Assembly (NCBI GenBank): GCA_966674685.1
Contig: CBKWJC010000023.1
Coordinates: 1-64,000 of the forward strand
DNA: 64,000 nt
Source of the DNA: Thainema sp966674685
GTDB lineage: Bacteria; Cyanobacteriota; Cyanobacteriia; Phormidesmidales; Phormidesmidaceae
Direction of reading: 5' to 3'
Part shown: positions 1-7,598 of the stretch, piece after piece
Layout of the letters: every line of letters begins with the position of its first letter
Numbering within the stretch: position 1 is the first letter of the stretch
Program-made: the position numbers and the translations under genes
Notes under the pieces: generated by a model
Seen by the model: only the letters and a program-made list of their open reading frames with translations
Database searches by the model: none
Told to the model about the DNA's origin: nothing

Positions 1-403
1 ATGGCAGAAGACCATTGCTCAGGAACGCTGACACAAAATAAGTTGGAACTAGTGTCAATCTTTTTCTCTACAACTATTTCAGCGACTTCTGAATCAGGGA
101 GAGTTATATGGGTGGCCTGATACAGTTGTAGCTGTCAAGGTTCTGTTCAATACGATAGTTTGTTTGTAATTCATAACGATGGGCAGTTAAAAATTTGATA
201 GATTGTCTAGTCTCGAGCAATTAATCTATCAGCTCACGCTTCAAGAACTGATTTTGAATAGGTTACGCAGTTTTAGGTCGCTCTGGATTTTGCTGGACTT
301 TTAAGCAAGAAATCTAATTTTCAGTTTTATTGAACCGATACCCTTAAGGCATGTGCTCACCTATCTAAATCAACTTGTCCATAAGACATAAAAACTCTAA
401 CTC
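1..403. other. Left-edge intergenic region, no gene recognised
   Basis: A 39-codon open stretch runs from an ATG at base 1 to a TGA at 118-120, but it has no recognisable product. The rest is AT-rich leader before the sigma factor gene. I looked for a TGTCGA-N17-CGACTA box like those before the downstream genes and did not find one, so the sigma gene itself is not obviously under that promoter type. Confidence 0.4.
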
Positions 404-1654
404 ATGGCAGAAACAATAGCTCCCAGAATCCGCCAGGTTGTGGATGAGCTTTATCGTACTGAATCACGGCGAGTATTTGCTACCCTGATTCGCCTGCTGG
501 GTAGTTTTGACTTAGCTGAAGAGGCAACACACGATGCCTTTGCTGCTGCTGCTGAAAAGTGGTTTCAGGAGGGAGTACCTGCTAATCCTCGTGCTTGGCT
601 GGTGTCTACAGGGCGTTTCAAGGCGATTGACACGTTGCGCCGCCGCGCTCGCTTTGATGCCTCTTTGGCAGAATTGGCATCTAAATTTGACACCGAAACC
701 GACTCAGTTGAAATCAAAGATGATAGTCAAGTAGAAGATGACCGTTTGCGGTTAATTTTTACCTGCTGTCATCCGGCTTTGTCTCCGGAGGCGCAGGTGG
801 CGCTAACTTTGCGAGAAGTTTGTGGTTTGACTACTGAGGAGATTGCCAGTGCTTTTTTAGTTTCATCGTCTACGCTGGCCCAGCGGATTGTGCGGGCTAA
901 AGCTAAAATTCGCGATGCGGGGATTCCTTATCAGGTGCCATCGAAAACGGATTTACCGGATCGATTAGAGACGGTGCTCCAGGTGATCTATCTGGTATTC
1001 AATGAAGGATATGCTGCCTCCTCTGGGCCATTACTGACGCGGGCTAATCTTTCGGAAGAGGCGATTCGGCTCGGGCGACTGCTGATGGAACTGCTGCCTG
1101 ATTCAGAAGTGATTGGTTTGTTGGCTCTGATGCTGCTTCAAGAGTCACGACACACTGCACGTATTTCGCCCACAGGTGATCTCGTTTTGCTTGAAGATCA
1201 GGATCGTTCTTTATGGAATATGGTTCAAATTGCCGAAGGTCGGGAACTGGTGCAACGGGCGATCGCATCAGGACAGATTGGGGTATATACAATTCAAGCT
1301 GCGATCGCATCTATCCATGCCGATGCTCCCAGCACTGCTGCTACTGCGTGGAACCAAATTGTCGCCTGGTATGACGTACTGGCTCAGGTCAATCCGTCTC
1401 CGATTATTGAGCTAAACCGAGCCGTTGCGATCTCAATGCGCGATGGGCCTGAGCAGGGACTAAAGTTGGTGGACGACCTGCTGAATCAAGGCAATTTGAA
1501 AGACTACCATCTGGCTTATGCGACTCGTGCCGATCTGTGTCGGCGGTTGGGCCGAACTGCTGCTGCTAGAGATGCTTACCAGCAAGCACTGGCGCTGGCT
1601 AAGCAAGAACCGGAACGACGTTTCCTCGAAAAACGTTTACGAGAATTGGATTGA
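404..1654 (+). CDS. ECF42-type RNA polymerase sigma factor with long C-terminal helical extension
   Basis: An extracytoplasmic-function sigma factor that should direct RNA polymerase to a small private regulon. Region 2 (about residues 15-95, including DLAEEATHDAFAAAAEKW) and region 4 (about 120-180, including the FTCCHPALSPEAQVALTLRE segment and a helix-turn-helix) are followed by about 230 residues of alpha-helical, TPR-like sequence (LNRAVAISMRDGPEQGL, then repeats near 365-410). At 416 residues it is about twice the size of a minimal ECF factor, as is typical of the ECF42 group, which is known to neighbour genes with a DGPF motif. That is exactly what follows here. No anti-sigma gene is present; the C-terminal extension is thought to serve for regulation in this group. 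The ATG start is unambiguous. Confidence 0.9.
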   Translation: MAETIAPRIRQVVDELYRTESRRVFATLIRLLGSFDLAEEATHDAFAAAAEKWFQEGVPANPRAWLVSTGRFKAIDTLRRRARFDASLAELASKFDTETDSVEIKDDSQVEDDRLRLIFTCCHPALSPEAQVALTLREVCGLTTEEIASAFLVSSSTLAQRIVRAKAKIRDAGIPYQVPSKTDLPDRLETVLQVIYLVFNEGYAASSGPLLTRANLSEEAIRLGRLLMELLPDSEVIGLLALMLLQESRHTARISPTGDLVLLEDQDRSLWNMVQIAEGRELVQRAIASGQIGVYTIQAAIASIHADAPSTAATAWNQIVAWYDVLAQVNPSPIIELNRAVAISMRDGPEQGLKLVDDLLNQGNLKDYHLAYATRADLCRRLGRTAAARDAYQQALALAKQEPERRFLEKRLRELD

Positions 1655-1670
1655 AAAATTTTTGCTCATC

Positions 1671-1697
1671 TGTCGATTTACCGCTTCACTAAACGAC
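1671..1697 (+). promoter_or_regulatory. Predicted ECF42 promoter box 1 (TGTCGA-N17-CGAC)
   Basis: TGTCGA at 1671-1676 and CGACTA from 1694 are separated by 17 bases, starting 17 bases after the sigma factor stop codon and upstream of the YCII-like gene at 1872. The same hexamers at the same spacing occur at 2249 and 2959. The pattern agrees with my recollection of the published ECF42 consensus (TGTCGA at -35, CGA-type -10). The assignment to the adjacent sigma factor is inference. Confidence 0.75.
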
Positions 1698-1726
1698 TAC
1701 TGAACAAAGGAGATAATTTCGAGCAA

Positions 1727-1760
1727 GGTGCTGAGTATTGAAAAGTGCTGAGTGCTGAGC
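1727..1760. repeat. GTGCTGAGT low-complexity repeat (family E, copy 1)
   Basis: Three imperfect copies of GTGCTGAGT lie in tandem. Related tracts occur at 2311-2442, 13159-13188, 53872-54070 and 62628-62708, always outside genes. Confidence 0.7.
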
Positions 1761-1871
1761 GTTCCGTTGCTCAACCCAACCTACACAAGTTCATCTCCTA
1801 GGGTGGGCATCATCCACCATCTCTACATTTCGTGTCATTCATATTGAGAAATATAGGAGATTCTGCCGATC

Positions 1872-2282
1872 ATGAAATACATGTTGCTCATTTACAGTGA
1901 CGAAAACGCCTGGACTGAGAGCGAACAGCAGGAATGCTACGCCGAGTCGGTGCAGCTTACCCATCAGCTCAAAGCCAACGGCCAATACCTGGGTGCGTCG
2001 CCGCTACAGTCTGTTTCCACTGCAACCAGTGTGCGGGTACGCAATGGCAAACAGATGGTCACCGATGGCCCCTTTGCCGAAACCCGCGAACAGCTCGGTG
2101 GCTACTTTTTAATCAACGCCAGAGATCTGAACGAAGCGATCAACATCGCCGGACGCATCCCCGCTGCCCACAAAGGCACTGTCGAAATTCGCCCCATCGT
2201 AGAACTGCCCGATCTGCCAGAAAACTCTGCAAAAAATTCTGGTCAGCCTGTCGATTTAGGCGCTCTCGGTTCGACTACTTAA
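1872..2282 (+). CDS. YCII-related DGPF-motif protein, copy 1
   Basis: A 136-residue protein of the YCII-related (DGPF) family. It opens with MKYMLLIYSDENAW, the usual family start, and carries the signature VTDGPFAETREQLGGYFLI at about residues 63-81, followed by AIAAA-like helix NEAINIAGRIPAAHKGTVEIRPI. The fold is a ferredoxin-like alpha/beta barrel, but the substrate or partner is unknown; the family is best known as a regulon member of ECF42 sigma factors. AGGAGA lies 11 bases before the ATG, and promoter box 1 lies upstream. The 3' end of the gene also contains promoter box 2 within codons, which may explain its slightly extended, non-conserved tail after VELPDLPE. Confidence 0.9.
   Translation: MKYMLLIYSDENAWTESEQQECYAESVQLTHQLKANGQYLGASPLQSVSTATSVRVRNGKQMVTDGPFAETREQLGGYFLINARDLNEAINIAGRIPAAHKGTVEIRPIVELPDLPENSAKNSGQPVDLGALGSTT
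2249..2275 (+). promoter_or_regulatory. Predicted ECF42 promoter box 2, inside the end of the YCII gene
   Basis: TGTCGA at 2249-2254, 17 bases, then CGACTA from 2272. It overlaps the last codons of the upstream YCII-like gene and precedes the SnoaL-like gene by about 180 bases. The first ten bases (TGTCGATTTA) match box 1 exactly, and the -10 flank (GTTCGACTA) matches box 3. Confidence 0.72.
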
Positions 2283-2310
2283 TAGAGCGAGGGTTGCGAA
2301 GTGCGGAGGG

Positions 2311-2442
2311 CTGTGGATTTTGGATTTTAGATTTTGGATTTCGAGGACTGAGGAGGAAGTGGCAGGAATACGCCTTACTCCTCTCGCCTTACTCACTCAC
2401 AGCCTCTACAGCCTTTACAGCCTCTACAACCACCATCATCAA
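2311..2442. repeat. GGATTTTGGATTTTAG / CTCTACAGCCTTTACAGC composite low-complexity tract (family E, copy 2)
   Basis: A GGATTTTAGATTTTGGATTT run is followed by GGAATACGCC, ACTCCTCTCGCC and repeats of CTCTACAGC. The same modules in the same order recur at 53872-54070 and partly at 62628-62708, so this is a dispersed composite repeat, not coding sequence. Confidence 0.7.
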
Positions 2443-2455
2443 CAAGGTTAGACCC

Positions 2456-2869
2456 ATGACCATAACCCCTACTCAAACCCATGCAGAAGCTCAAATTCGC
2501 CAACTGATCGATGACCATATTCGGGCGATTTGTGCCAAAAATCTCGATGAAATTATGGCTCACTATGCGCCAGAGATTGTCCTCTTCGACATGAAGCCGC
2601 CGCTCACGATCAACGGCATAGAAGCTTGCCGCCAGATGTGGGTGAGCAGCTTGCCCTGTATGCCGACGATTTCGGGTATGGAAACGCAGGAGCTGAAAAT
2701 TACGGTCAGTGGTGATTTAGCGATCGCACATTGGATTGCCCGCTTTACTGACATTGATCCGGAGCATCCAGCGGCGCAGATGTGGCTACGGCTCACGGCG
2801 GCTTGCCAGCAACACGAGGATACCTGGCAGATCGTCCATGAACATGTCTCGATTCCCTTTAATGGCTAG
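2456..2869 (+). CDS. SnoaL-like / nuclear transport factor 2-fold protein
   Basis: A 137-residue protein that fits the SnoaL-like (NTF2 fold, ketosteroid-isomerase-like) superfamily: an N-terminal helix AEAQIRQLIDDHIRAICAKNLDEIMAHYAPEI, the typical YAPEIVLFDMKPPLTINGIEA stretch, and paired strands near the C-terminus (TWQIVHEHVSIP). Such proteins are often listed as ketosteroid isomerase homologues; the substrate cannot be deduced. I chose the ATG at 2456 because everything upstream in frame is repeat sequence and out-of-frame YCII coding. It lies between two DGPF genes and has promoter box 2 upstream, so it is probably part of the ECF42 regulon. Confidence 0.85.
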   Translation: MTITPTQTHAEAQIRQLIDDHIRAICAKNLDEIMAHYAPEIVLFDMKPPLTINGIEACRQMWVSSLPCMPTISGMETQELKITVSGDLAIAHWIARFTDIDPEHPAAQMWLRLTAACQQHEDTWQIVHEHVSIPFNG

Positions 2870-2958
2870 GGTTTCGCTGGATTAAGCATTGCTCAACCCA
2901 ACCGCCGCCAAAATCGGCAAAATCTTGTTCAAAATTGTCCCAAATTTGCCCTTCAACC

Positions 2959-2985
2959 TGTCGATCAAGCGCATCTCTGTTCGAC
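2959..2985 (+). promoter_or_regulatory. Predicted ECF42 promoter box 3
   Basis: TGTCGA at 2959-2964, 17 bases, then CGACTA from 2982. It lies 68 bases before the ATG of the second YCII-like gene, a normal promoter distance. It is the third exact instance of the hexamer pair within 1.3 kb. Confidence 0.78.
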
Positions 2986-3053
2986 TAAAGAGCAGAGCCA
3001 GGATTAAAGCTCATTCATTCTGATTCACGTCAATACTCACAGGAGAATTCGTT

Positions 3054-3476
3054 ATGAAAGTCATGGTTTTAGTCAAAGCAACCCCTGAATCTGAAGCTGG
3101 GGTGATGCCCACTGAAGAGATGCTGACAGAAATGGGACGGTTCAACGAAGAACTGGTCAATGCCGGGGTCATGCTGGCGGGTGAGGGGCTGCATCCCAGT
3201 TCTAAAGGGGTACGAGTCCAGTTTTCGGGTCGCGATCGCACGGTTATCGATGGCCCCTTTACTGAGACCAAAGAGCTAATTGCGGGCTTTTGGCTCTGGC
3301 AGGTGGCGTCGATGGATGAAGCAATGAACTGGATTCAGTGCAGCCCCTTCCAAGACGGCGAGGTTGAAATTCGTCCCCTCTTTGAAATGGAAGACTTTGG
3401 TGAAGCATTGACCCCAGAACTACGGGAGCAGGAAGAACACCTACGGGTCGAAGTTGAAAAGCAAAAGAGCGCCTAG
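3054..3476 (+). CDS. YCII-related DGPF-motif protein, copy 2
   Basis: A second DGPF-family protein, 140 residues: MKVMVLVKATPESEAGVMP at the start, then the signature VIDGPFTETKELIAGFWLW at about residues 64-82, and VEIRPLFEMEDF near the end. It belongs to the longer, VLVKATP-type branch of the family and is clearly divergent from the copy at 1872, so this is an old paralogue or independent family member, not a recent tandem duplicate. AGGAGA stands 8 bases before the ATG, and promoter box 3 lies just upstream. The biochemical role is unknown. Confidence 0.92.
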   Translation: MKVMVLVKATPESEAGVMPTEEMLTEMGRFNEELVNAGVMLAGEGLHPSSKGVRVQFSGRDRTVIDGPFTETKELIAGFWLWQVASMDEAMNWIQCSPFQDGEVEIRPLFEMEDFGEALTPELREQEEHLRVEVEKQKSA

Positions 3477-3901
3477 AGTGCATGGCCTGAATGACTTGTA
3501 AGGAAATGAGTGCTGAGAGTCCGTGAAAACTATTTGTTGAGACAATCGGTATTTGTTCGCCATTTTCTGAACTTTCTCGGCGACGGATTTTCTTAAGCAT
3601 GATTTAGAGAATAAGTTTGCTCCAAGATGGTACACATGAACTATAATTTGTGAGTGGTTCAACAAAATTCAAAAGTATCGTCATCGCGACTTTGGTTGAG
3701 ACATCTACCAAATCCAACATTTGAACGTTTTCACAGTTTTTCAACGTCCTAATCGTCCTAATCAATGTGACTACTGCTATATCGTTCCAACCACAGTCTC
3801 AATACCGACTAAAAACTGTAGCTACAACTCGGCACTCAGCACTTTATTCCCCTAATTTGTTGAACACAATTTCTAATTCTTTATTCCTCAAGGAGAATGC
3901 C
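3477..3901. other. 425-base gap between regulon genes
   Basis: No convincing gene on either strand. A single GAGTGCTGAGAG fragment of family E lies near 3508. No exact ECF42 box was found here; CGACT at 3806 has no TGTCGA at the matching distance. The end (from 3890) carries the Shine-Dalgarno AAGGAG of the next gene. Confidence 0.5.
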
Positions 3902-4312
3902 ATGAAACTGAATCCTTATCTGAATTTCAACGGCAATTGTGAGGCGGCATTTAAGTTTTACGAGCAGGCTTTAGGTGGCAAGTTTGCAGGCAAAATGACC
4001 TGGGGAGAATCACCCGTAGCCGTAGATGCACCGGATGGATGGCAGGAAAAGATTATGCATGCTGAGCTAAACGTGGGCAATCAAGTTCTGATGGGAGCAG
4101 ATAGTCCACCGGAGTATTTTGAAACAGCTCAAGGCACGTCCGTATTGCTCAGCATTGAAGATCCGGATAAAGCCGAGCATGTGTTTACCACATTGGCAGA
4201 AAATGGAACTGTAAAAATGCCGATTCAAGAAACATTTTGGGCTGCTCGCTTCGGCATGTTAGCTGATCAATTTGGTACACCCTGGATGATTAACTGCGAC
4301 AAAGACAATTAG
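3902..4312 (+). CDS. VOC-superfamily (PhnB/glyoxalase-like) protein
   Basis: A 136-residue protein of the PhnB-like branch of the vicinal-oxygen-chelate superfamily. It starts MKLNPYLNFNGNCEAAFKFYEQALGG-type, with the usual F-Y-x-x-A-L-G-G helix, continues with IMHAELNVGNQVLMGAD, and ends WAARFGMLADQFGTPWMINC, the family's characteristic closing motif. In-frame sequence upstream to 3767 lacks family similarity, while AAGGAG just before 3902 and the family's usual N-terminus fix the start. PhnB-like proteins commonly accompany DGPF proteins and ECF42-type sigma factors, so it fits the cluster. Reaction and metal content are unknown. Confidence 0.9.
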   Translation: MKLNPYLNFNGNCEAAFKFYEQALGGKFAGKMTWGESPVAVDAPDGWQEKIMHAELNVGNQVLMGADSPPEYFETAQGTSVLLSIEDPDKAEHVFTTLAENGTVKMPIQETFWAARFGMLADQFGTPWMINCDKDN

Positions 4313-4503
4313 CCGTCTCCTCAAATTTAAGAACCATAAACCGACAGCCTAATCTATCAAATTTTGCAAACAAAAAGTGGATTGATACCCTCGAAGAATT
4401 ACAGGACAAACTGACTGAAATCAACCAGTTAGTGGCTAATCTACAAACTGCGATCGCAGTTGAGAAATACTACACTGACTATCCCGTAATTTCGATGGTT
4501 TAA
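4291..4503 (+). other. Possible gene remnant without start codon
   Basis: A 70-codon open frame overlaps the end of the VOC gene and ends at TAA 4501-4503. Its latter part reads as a plausible protein (IDTLEELQDKLTEINQLVA, then HIP1-encoded AIAVEKYY), but there is no ATG, GTG or TTG upstream in frame. It may be a decayed gene tail; product not recognised. Confidence 0.25.
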
Positions 4504-4546
4504 CTCTGCGAATTAGTCATCAAATTAGTCATTAGGAGAAATTGAA

Positions 4547-5095
4547 ATGGAAGCGATCACAACACAACAAACAACACAGCAAACATCAGTTCAAGAAATA
4601 GCACAAGACACCATGATGCCTGCTCAACCGCAGAAAGAGCATGAGTGGCTACAAAAACTAGTTGGCGAGTGGACGTATGAATCGGACGTGATTATGGGGC
4701 CTGATCAGGCTACAGAAACATTTTCAGGTAGCGAAAACGTGCGATCGCTAAATGGCCTCTGGGTAATTGCGGAAGGTCAAGGTGAGATGTGTGCAGGAGG
4801 AGACATGACCTCTATTATGACGATTGGCTACGATCCGCAAAAGCAAGGCTATGTCGGCACTTGGGTTGGATCAATGATGACCTATCTCTGGGTGTACGAT
4901 GGCGAAATGGATACTGATGAGCGAGTGCTGACCCTCAAGGCTGAAGGCCCCGCCATGACTGGCACTGGCATGGCCCAGTACAAAGATGTGATCGAGTTTA
5001 AGAACGATGATCTGCGAGTGCTAACGTCTCACATCCTGGGCGATGATGGCCAGTGGCACCAGTTTGTCACCACAACCTATCGACGCAAGCTATGA
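4547..5095 (+). CDS. DUF1579 family protein
   Basis: A 182-residue protein with a Gln/Thr-rich N-terminus (TTQQTTQQT) followed by a DUF1579-type domain from about residue 28: HEWLQKLVGEWTYESDV, SENVRSLNGLWVIAEGQGE, IMTIGYDPQKQGYVGTWVGS, ending with HQFVTTTYRRKL. The family is a lipocalin-like beta barrel of unknown ligand that often accompanies DGPF and VOC genes. AGGAGAA lies 7 bases before the ATG. It is the last gene of the ECF42 neighbourhood; a strong terminator follows at 5139. No exact ECF42 promoter box precedes it, so it may be read from its own promoter. Confidence 0.85.
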   Translation: MEAITTQQTTQQTSVQEIAQDTMMPAQPQKEHEWLQKLVGEWTYESDVIMGPDQATETFSGSENVRSLNGLWVIAEGQGEMCAGGDMTSIMTIGYDPQKQGYVGTWVGSMMTYLWVYDGEMDTDERVLTLKAEGPAMTGTGMAQYKDVIEFKNDDLRVLTSHILGDDGQWHQFVTTTYRRKL

Positions 5096-5138
5096 GTCGC
5101 TAGGTATACAAAACCAACAGTCATGTTCTAGGTGAATT

Positions 5139-5167
5139 GTAAAAGTCTCGCTGTGCGAGACTTTTAC
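5139..5167. terminator. Bidirectional terminator between DUF1579 gene and GH13 gene
   Basis: A 12-bp perfect stem (GTAAAAGTCTCG / CGAGACTTTTAC) with a 5-base loop in a convergent junction; the A/T-rich outer stem gives a U-run in either direction. Confidence 0.8.
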
Positions 5168-5183
5168 AGTATTAACTACAGTG

Positions 5184-6830
5184 TTAAACCAGTATCTTGG
5201 CTTCATACTCGGGTAGGTCTGTAACCCAGACGCCGTCTTTGACTTCAATGTCGTAGTCATTCATCCATTCGTGCCAAGTTCCATCGTGGGGAAAGTTGGG
5301 CACTTGATAATCCGCTAGATACTGATCAGAAAAGTTGATCACAACAATCACTCGTGAACCTTCATCATTCCAGCGGATATAGGCTAGCACCTTGTTCTCT
5401 GGGTTTTCGTGGCAGAACTCAACGTTATCGGTGCGGAGGGCCTGGCTTTCCTTACGCAGGCGGATCAATCCGCGATACGTTTCCCAGAGGTCGCGATTGC
5501 GATCGTTACCGAGTAGCGTCCAATCAATCTTGGCTGGATCTAGCGTTTTCGGTTTATATGCCCCAAACTCTTCTCCCATCCAAATTAAAGGTACACCCAT
5601 TACCGTCATCACCACAGCCGCTGCCAACTTAGCCTGCTTGAAAGCCGCATCATCAAATACGCCATGATTAGCAAGCTGCACCATTAAGTGATCATGGTCA
5701 TGGTTGCTCAGGTAGTTGATAACATTCACGGCTCCCATATAGCCTGAACGCTTGGCATCAACTAGCTCTTTTAGCGTTTCGATATCAATCTCATCTCCCC
5801 ACAGCACTGGTACAAACTGATGCTGAAATCCGTCGCGCCAACAGGCATCCAGCGGCCCTTCAAGGTTTGTAGCTTCCGGAACTTCTGGAATTAGTTCACC
5901 AATGTTAAAAAACGGCTTCGGATGCGCTAGTTCAGCGGCTTCATCCGCGAGCTGCCGCAGAAAATTAAAGTGGCCCATTTGCTTGACGGCATCGAATCGA
6001 AAGCCATCAATGTGATATTCCGTAACCCAAAACCGAACAATATTTTTAACAAACTCTTGAGCTGGATACAGATCTAAATTCTCGTCGTAGTGATCATAGT
6101 CAAACTCTGGGCCCCAGTTGAATTCAGGATCTTTGGGGTCTTTTAAATACCAATAATCGTAATCGATCTGTGTTAAAGGTGCTTCGTAGTCAGAATGGTT
6201 AAGGATGATATCCAAAATAACGCGGATACCTCGGGCATGACATTCATCAATCAGGTGTTTTAGGTCGGTAGTCGATCCATAAGTGGACTCTACAGCAAAG
6301 TAATGGCGAGGATTGTAGCCCCAGCCTTCATCTCCCGGAAACTCTTGAATCGGCATCAGTTCAATCGCGTTAATGCCCAATTCACAAAGGTAATCAAGTT
6401 TTTCGGTGACGTGCTTGAATTTTCCCCGAGGATAGGGATCATCTTCCCCACCCGAAAAGTCTCTAACCAGGATCTCGTAAATGACAAGGTCATTGTTAGG
6501 CGGCAGAAATTGATCGTCATGCTGCCAAATGTAGTCATCAATAATAGGGTTACCATTTTTGATTTGTATAACGGCCATCTGCTGAGTTTCGTCCACATTA
6601 GTTGCCCTAGGATCAACAACTTCAACCCACTCATCAGGCTTTAGAAAATCGCTTTTAGACTGCACCCAAAATTTGTAGGTGTAGTGACCATCTTCCAAAT
6701 CAACTTTGGTGCGGAAATAGCCATCTTTTCCTTTTTTTAAGACAATTTCTTGTCCATCTAAAAAAGAGCCTTTCAATTTTGCTCCTTGGCTATGGGGAGC
6801 AAACAACTCAAACTCAATCGAGTTAGCCAT
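5184..6830 (-). CDS. GH13 alpha-amylase family enzyme with N-terminal glycogen-binding (CBM48/E-set-like) domain
   Basis: A cytoplasmic alpha-glucan-acting enzyme of 548 residues with no signal peptide. An N-terminal beta-sandwich (about 1-100, DGHYTYKFWV) resembles the CBM48/E-set domain of branching and debranching enzymes. The GH13 barrel follows with all motifs: VILDIILNH (204-212), GFRFDAVKQ with nucleophile D280, GELIPE with acid/base E312, and SNHD with D378. The short length and GELIPE motif resemble amylase/branching-like enzymes of cyanobacteria that handle glycogen, but whether it branches, hydrolyses or transfers cannot be read from sequence. GGATAAG precedes the ATG. Monocistronic. 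Confidence 0.9.
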   Translation of the reverse strand: MANSIEFELFAPHSQGAKLKGSFLDGQEIVLKKGKDGYFRTKVDLEDGHYTYKFWVQSKSDFLKPDEWVEVVDPRATNVDETQQMAVIQIKNGNPIIDDYIWQHDDQFLPPNNDLVIYEILVRDFSGGEDDPYPRGKFKHVTEKLDYLCELGINAIELMPIQEFPGDEGWGYNPRHYFAVESTYGSTTDLKHLIDECHARGIRVILDIILNHSDYEAPLTQIDYDYWYLKDPKDPEFNWGPEFDYDHYDENLDLYPAQEFVKNIVRFWVTEYHIDGFRFDAVKQMGHFNFLRQLADEAAELAHPKPFFNIGELIPEVPEATNLEGPLDACWRDGFQHQFVPVLWGDEIDIETLKELVDAKRSGYMGAVNVINYLSNHDHDHLMVQLANHGVFDDAAFKQAKLAAAVVMTVMGVPLIWMGEEFGAYKPKTLDPAKIDWTLLGNDRNRDLWETYRGLIRLRKESQALRTDNVEFCHENPENKVLAYIRWNDEGSRVIVVINFSDQYLADYQVPNFPHDGTWHEWMNDYDIEVKDGVWVTDLPEYEAKILV

Positions 6831-7096
6831 ACTTCTTATCCTTTCTGATTGGTAGATTAACTACCATCACCGTGCTTGATTTACTGTGAAATCAAACCTA
6901 CTTTTTATCACCCTCCTAGGGGACGAGTTGAAAATTTTCTTTTTTTAATACTGGTAATCTATCCTCAGGCAGAAAACAGAAGCGAAGAATCTGCATAAGT
7001 TTTGGAAGAAATATGTTTGCTTTTGCACCTGCTGATTTGACTTTGTAATTACAATTGCAATTGGTTCAACGCTTGGGCGTTTAATCACAGCGAAGG

Positions 7097-7444
7097 GTGT
7101 ATCACTTATCACTCATCGAAAGTCTGACGGCATTTTTAACTCTAATCCTATTGCAATATTTAGTTTCCTGGCTCACTGTTCGATCATCAATTGTTGAGAA
7201 CTTAATAACTGCAGATCCGTGTCTGCTTTACTTTCGGGGACAGTTTTTGTACAAAGTGATGCGGAAGCAGCGGATTACAAAATCTCAATTACTAGCGGTT
7301 GTGCGCGAGAAAAAAATTGGTTCTTTACAAGCAGTAGAAGCAATTGTATTAGAATCAGCTGGAACAATTGCCGTGGTCAAAAAAGAAATCGATGGAGCGC
7401 GCGCGGAGCATTCTATATTAGATAATGTCTCTAAATATAACTAG
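7097..7444 (+). pseudogene. N-terminally truncated DUF421 (YetF-like) membrane protein
   Basis: 115 codons from a GTG match only the last membrane helix and cytoplasmic domain of DUF421/YetF proteins: a hydrophobic segment (LTAFLTLILLQYLVSWLTV), the boundary VRSSIVENLI, then the beta-rich LLYFRGQFLYKVMRKQRITKS and AVEAIVLESAGTIAVV. Family members are normally about 150-230 residues and begin with further membrane helices and a PFDF-type segment; those are absent upstream in any frame I can see. I infer a decayed gene, though a short functional protein cannot be excluded. Confidence 0.55.
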
Positions 7445-7598
7445 GCGCGAGTCTTCTCATATTTTGCGCTACAAAACGAATAAGCTGTTTAGCAACGCTA
7501 TAATGACCTAGATTAAGGCAATAGCCCATTAGCTTATCATTGGAATAGCGGTTGCAACACCAGTACCAAGCGTAATCCGGTTCAACCGCCCAGTTCAA

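Noticed and set aside
1694..1730. Anti-sigma factor gene next to the ECF sigma factor
   Set aside because: No membrane-spanning zinc anti-sigma ORF is present; ECF42-type factors do not need one.
3783..3810. Possible fourth ECF42 box before the VOC gene (CGACT at 3806)
   Set aside because: The base string 17 bases upstream of it is CGTTCC, not TGTCGA.
7445..7598. Possible missing N-terminus of the DUF421 remnant elsewhere nearby
   Set aside because: I searched the flanking 250 bases on both sides and found no family-like membrane segment.
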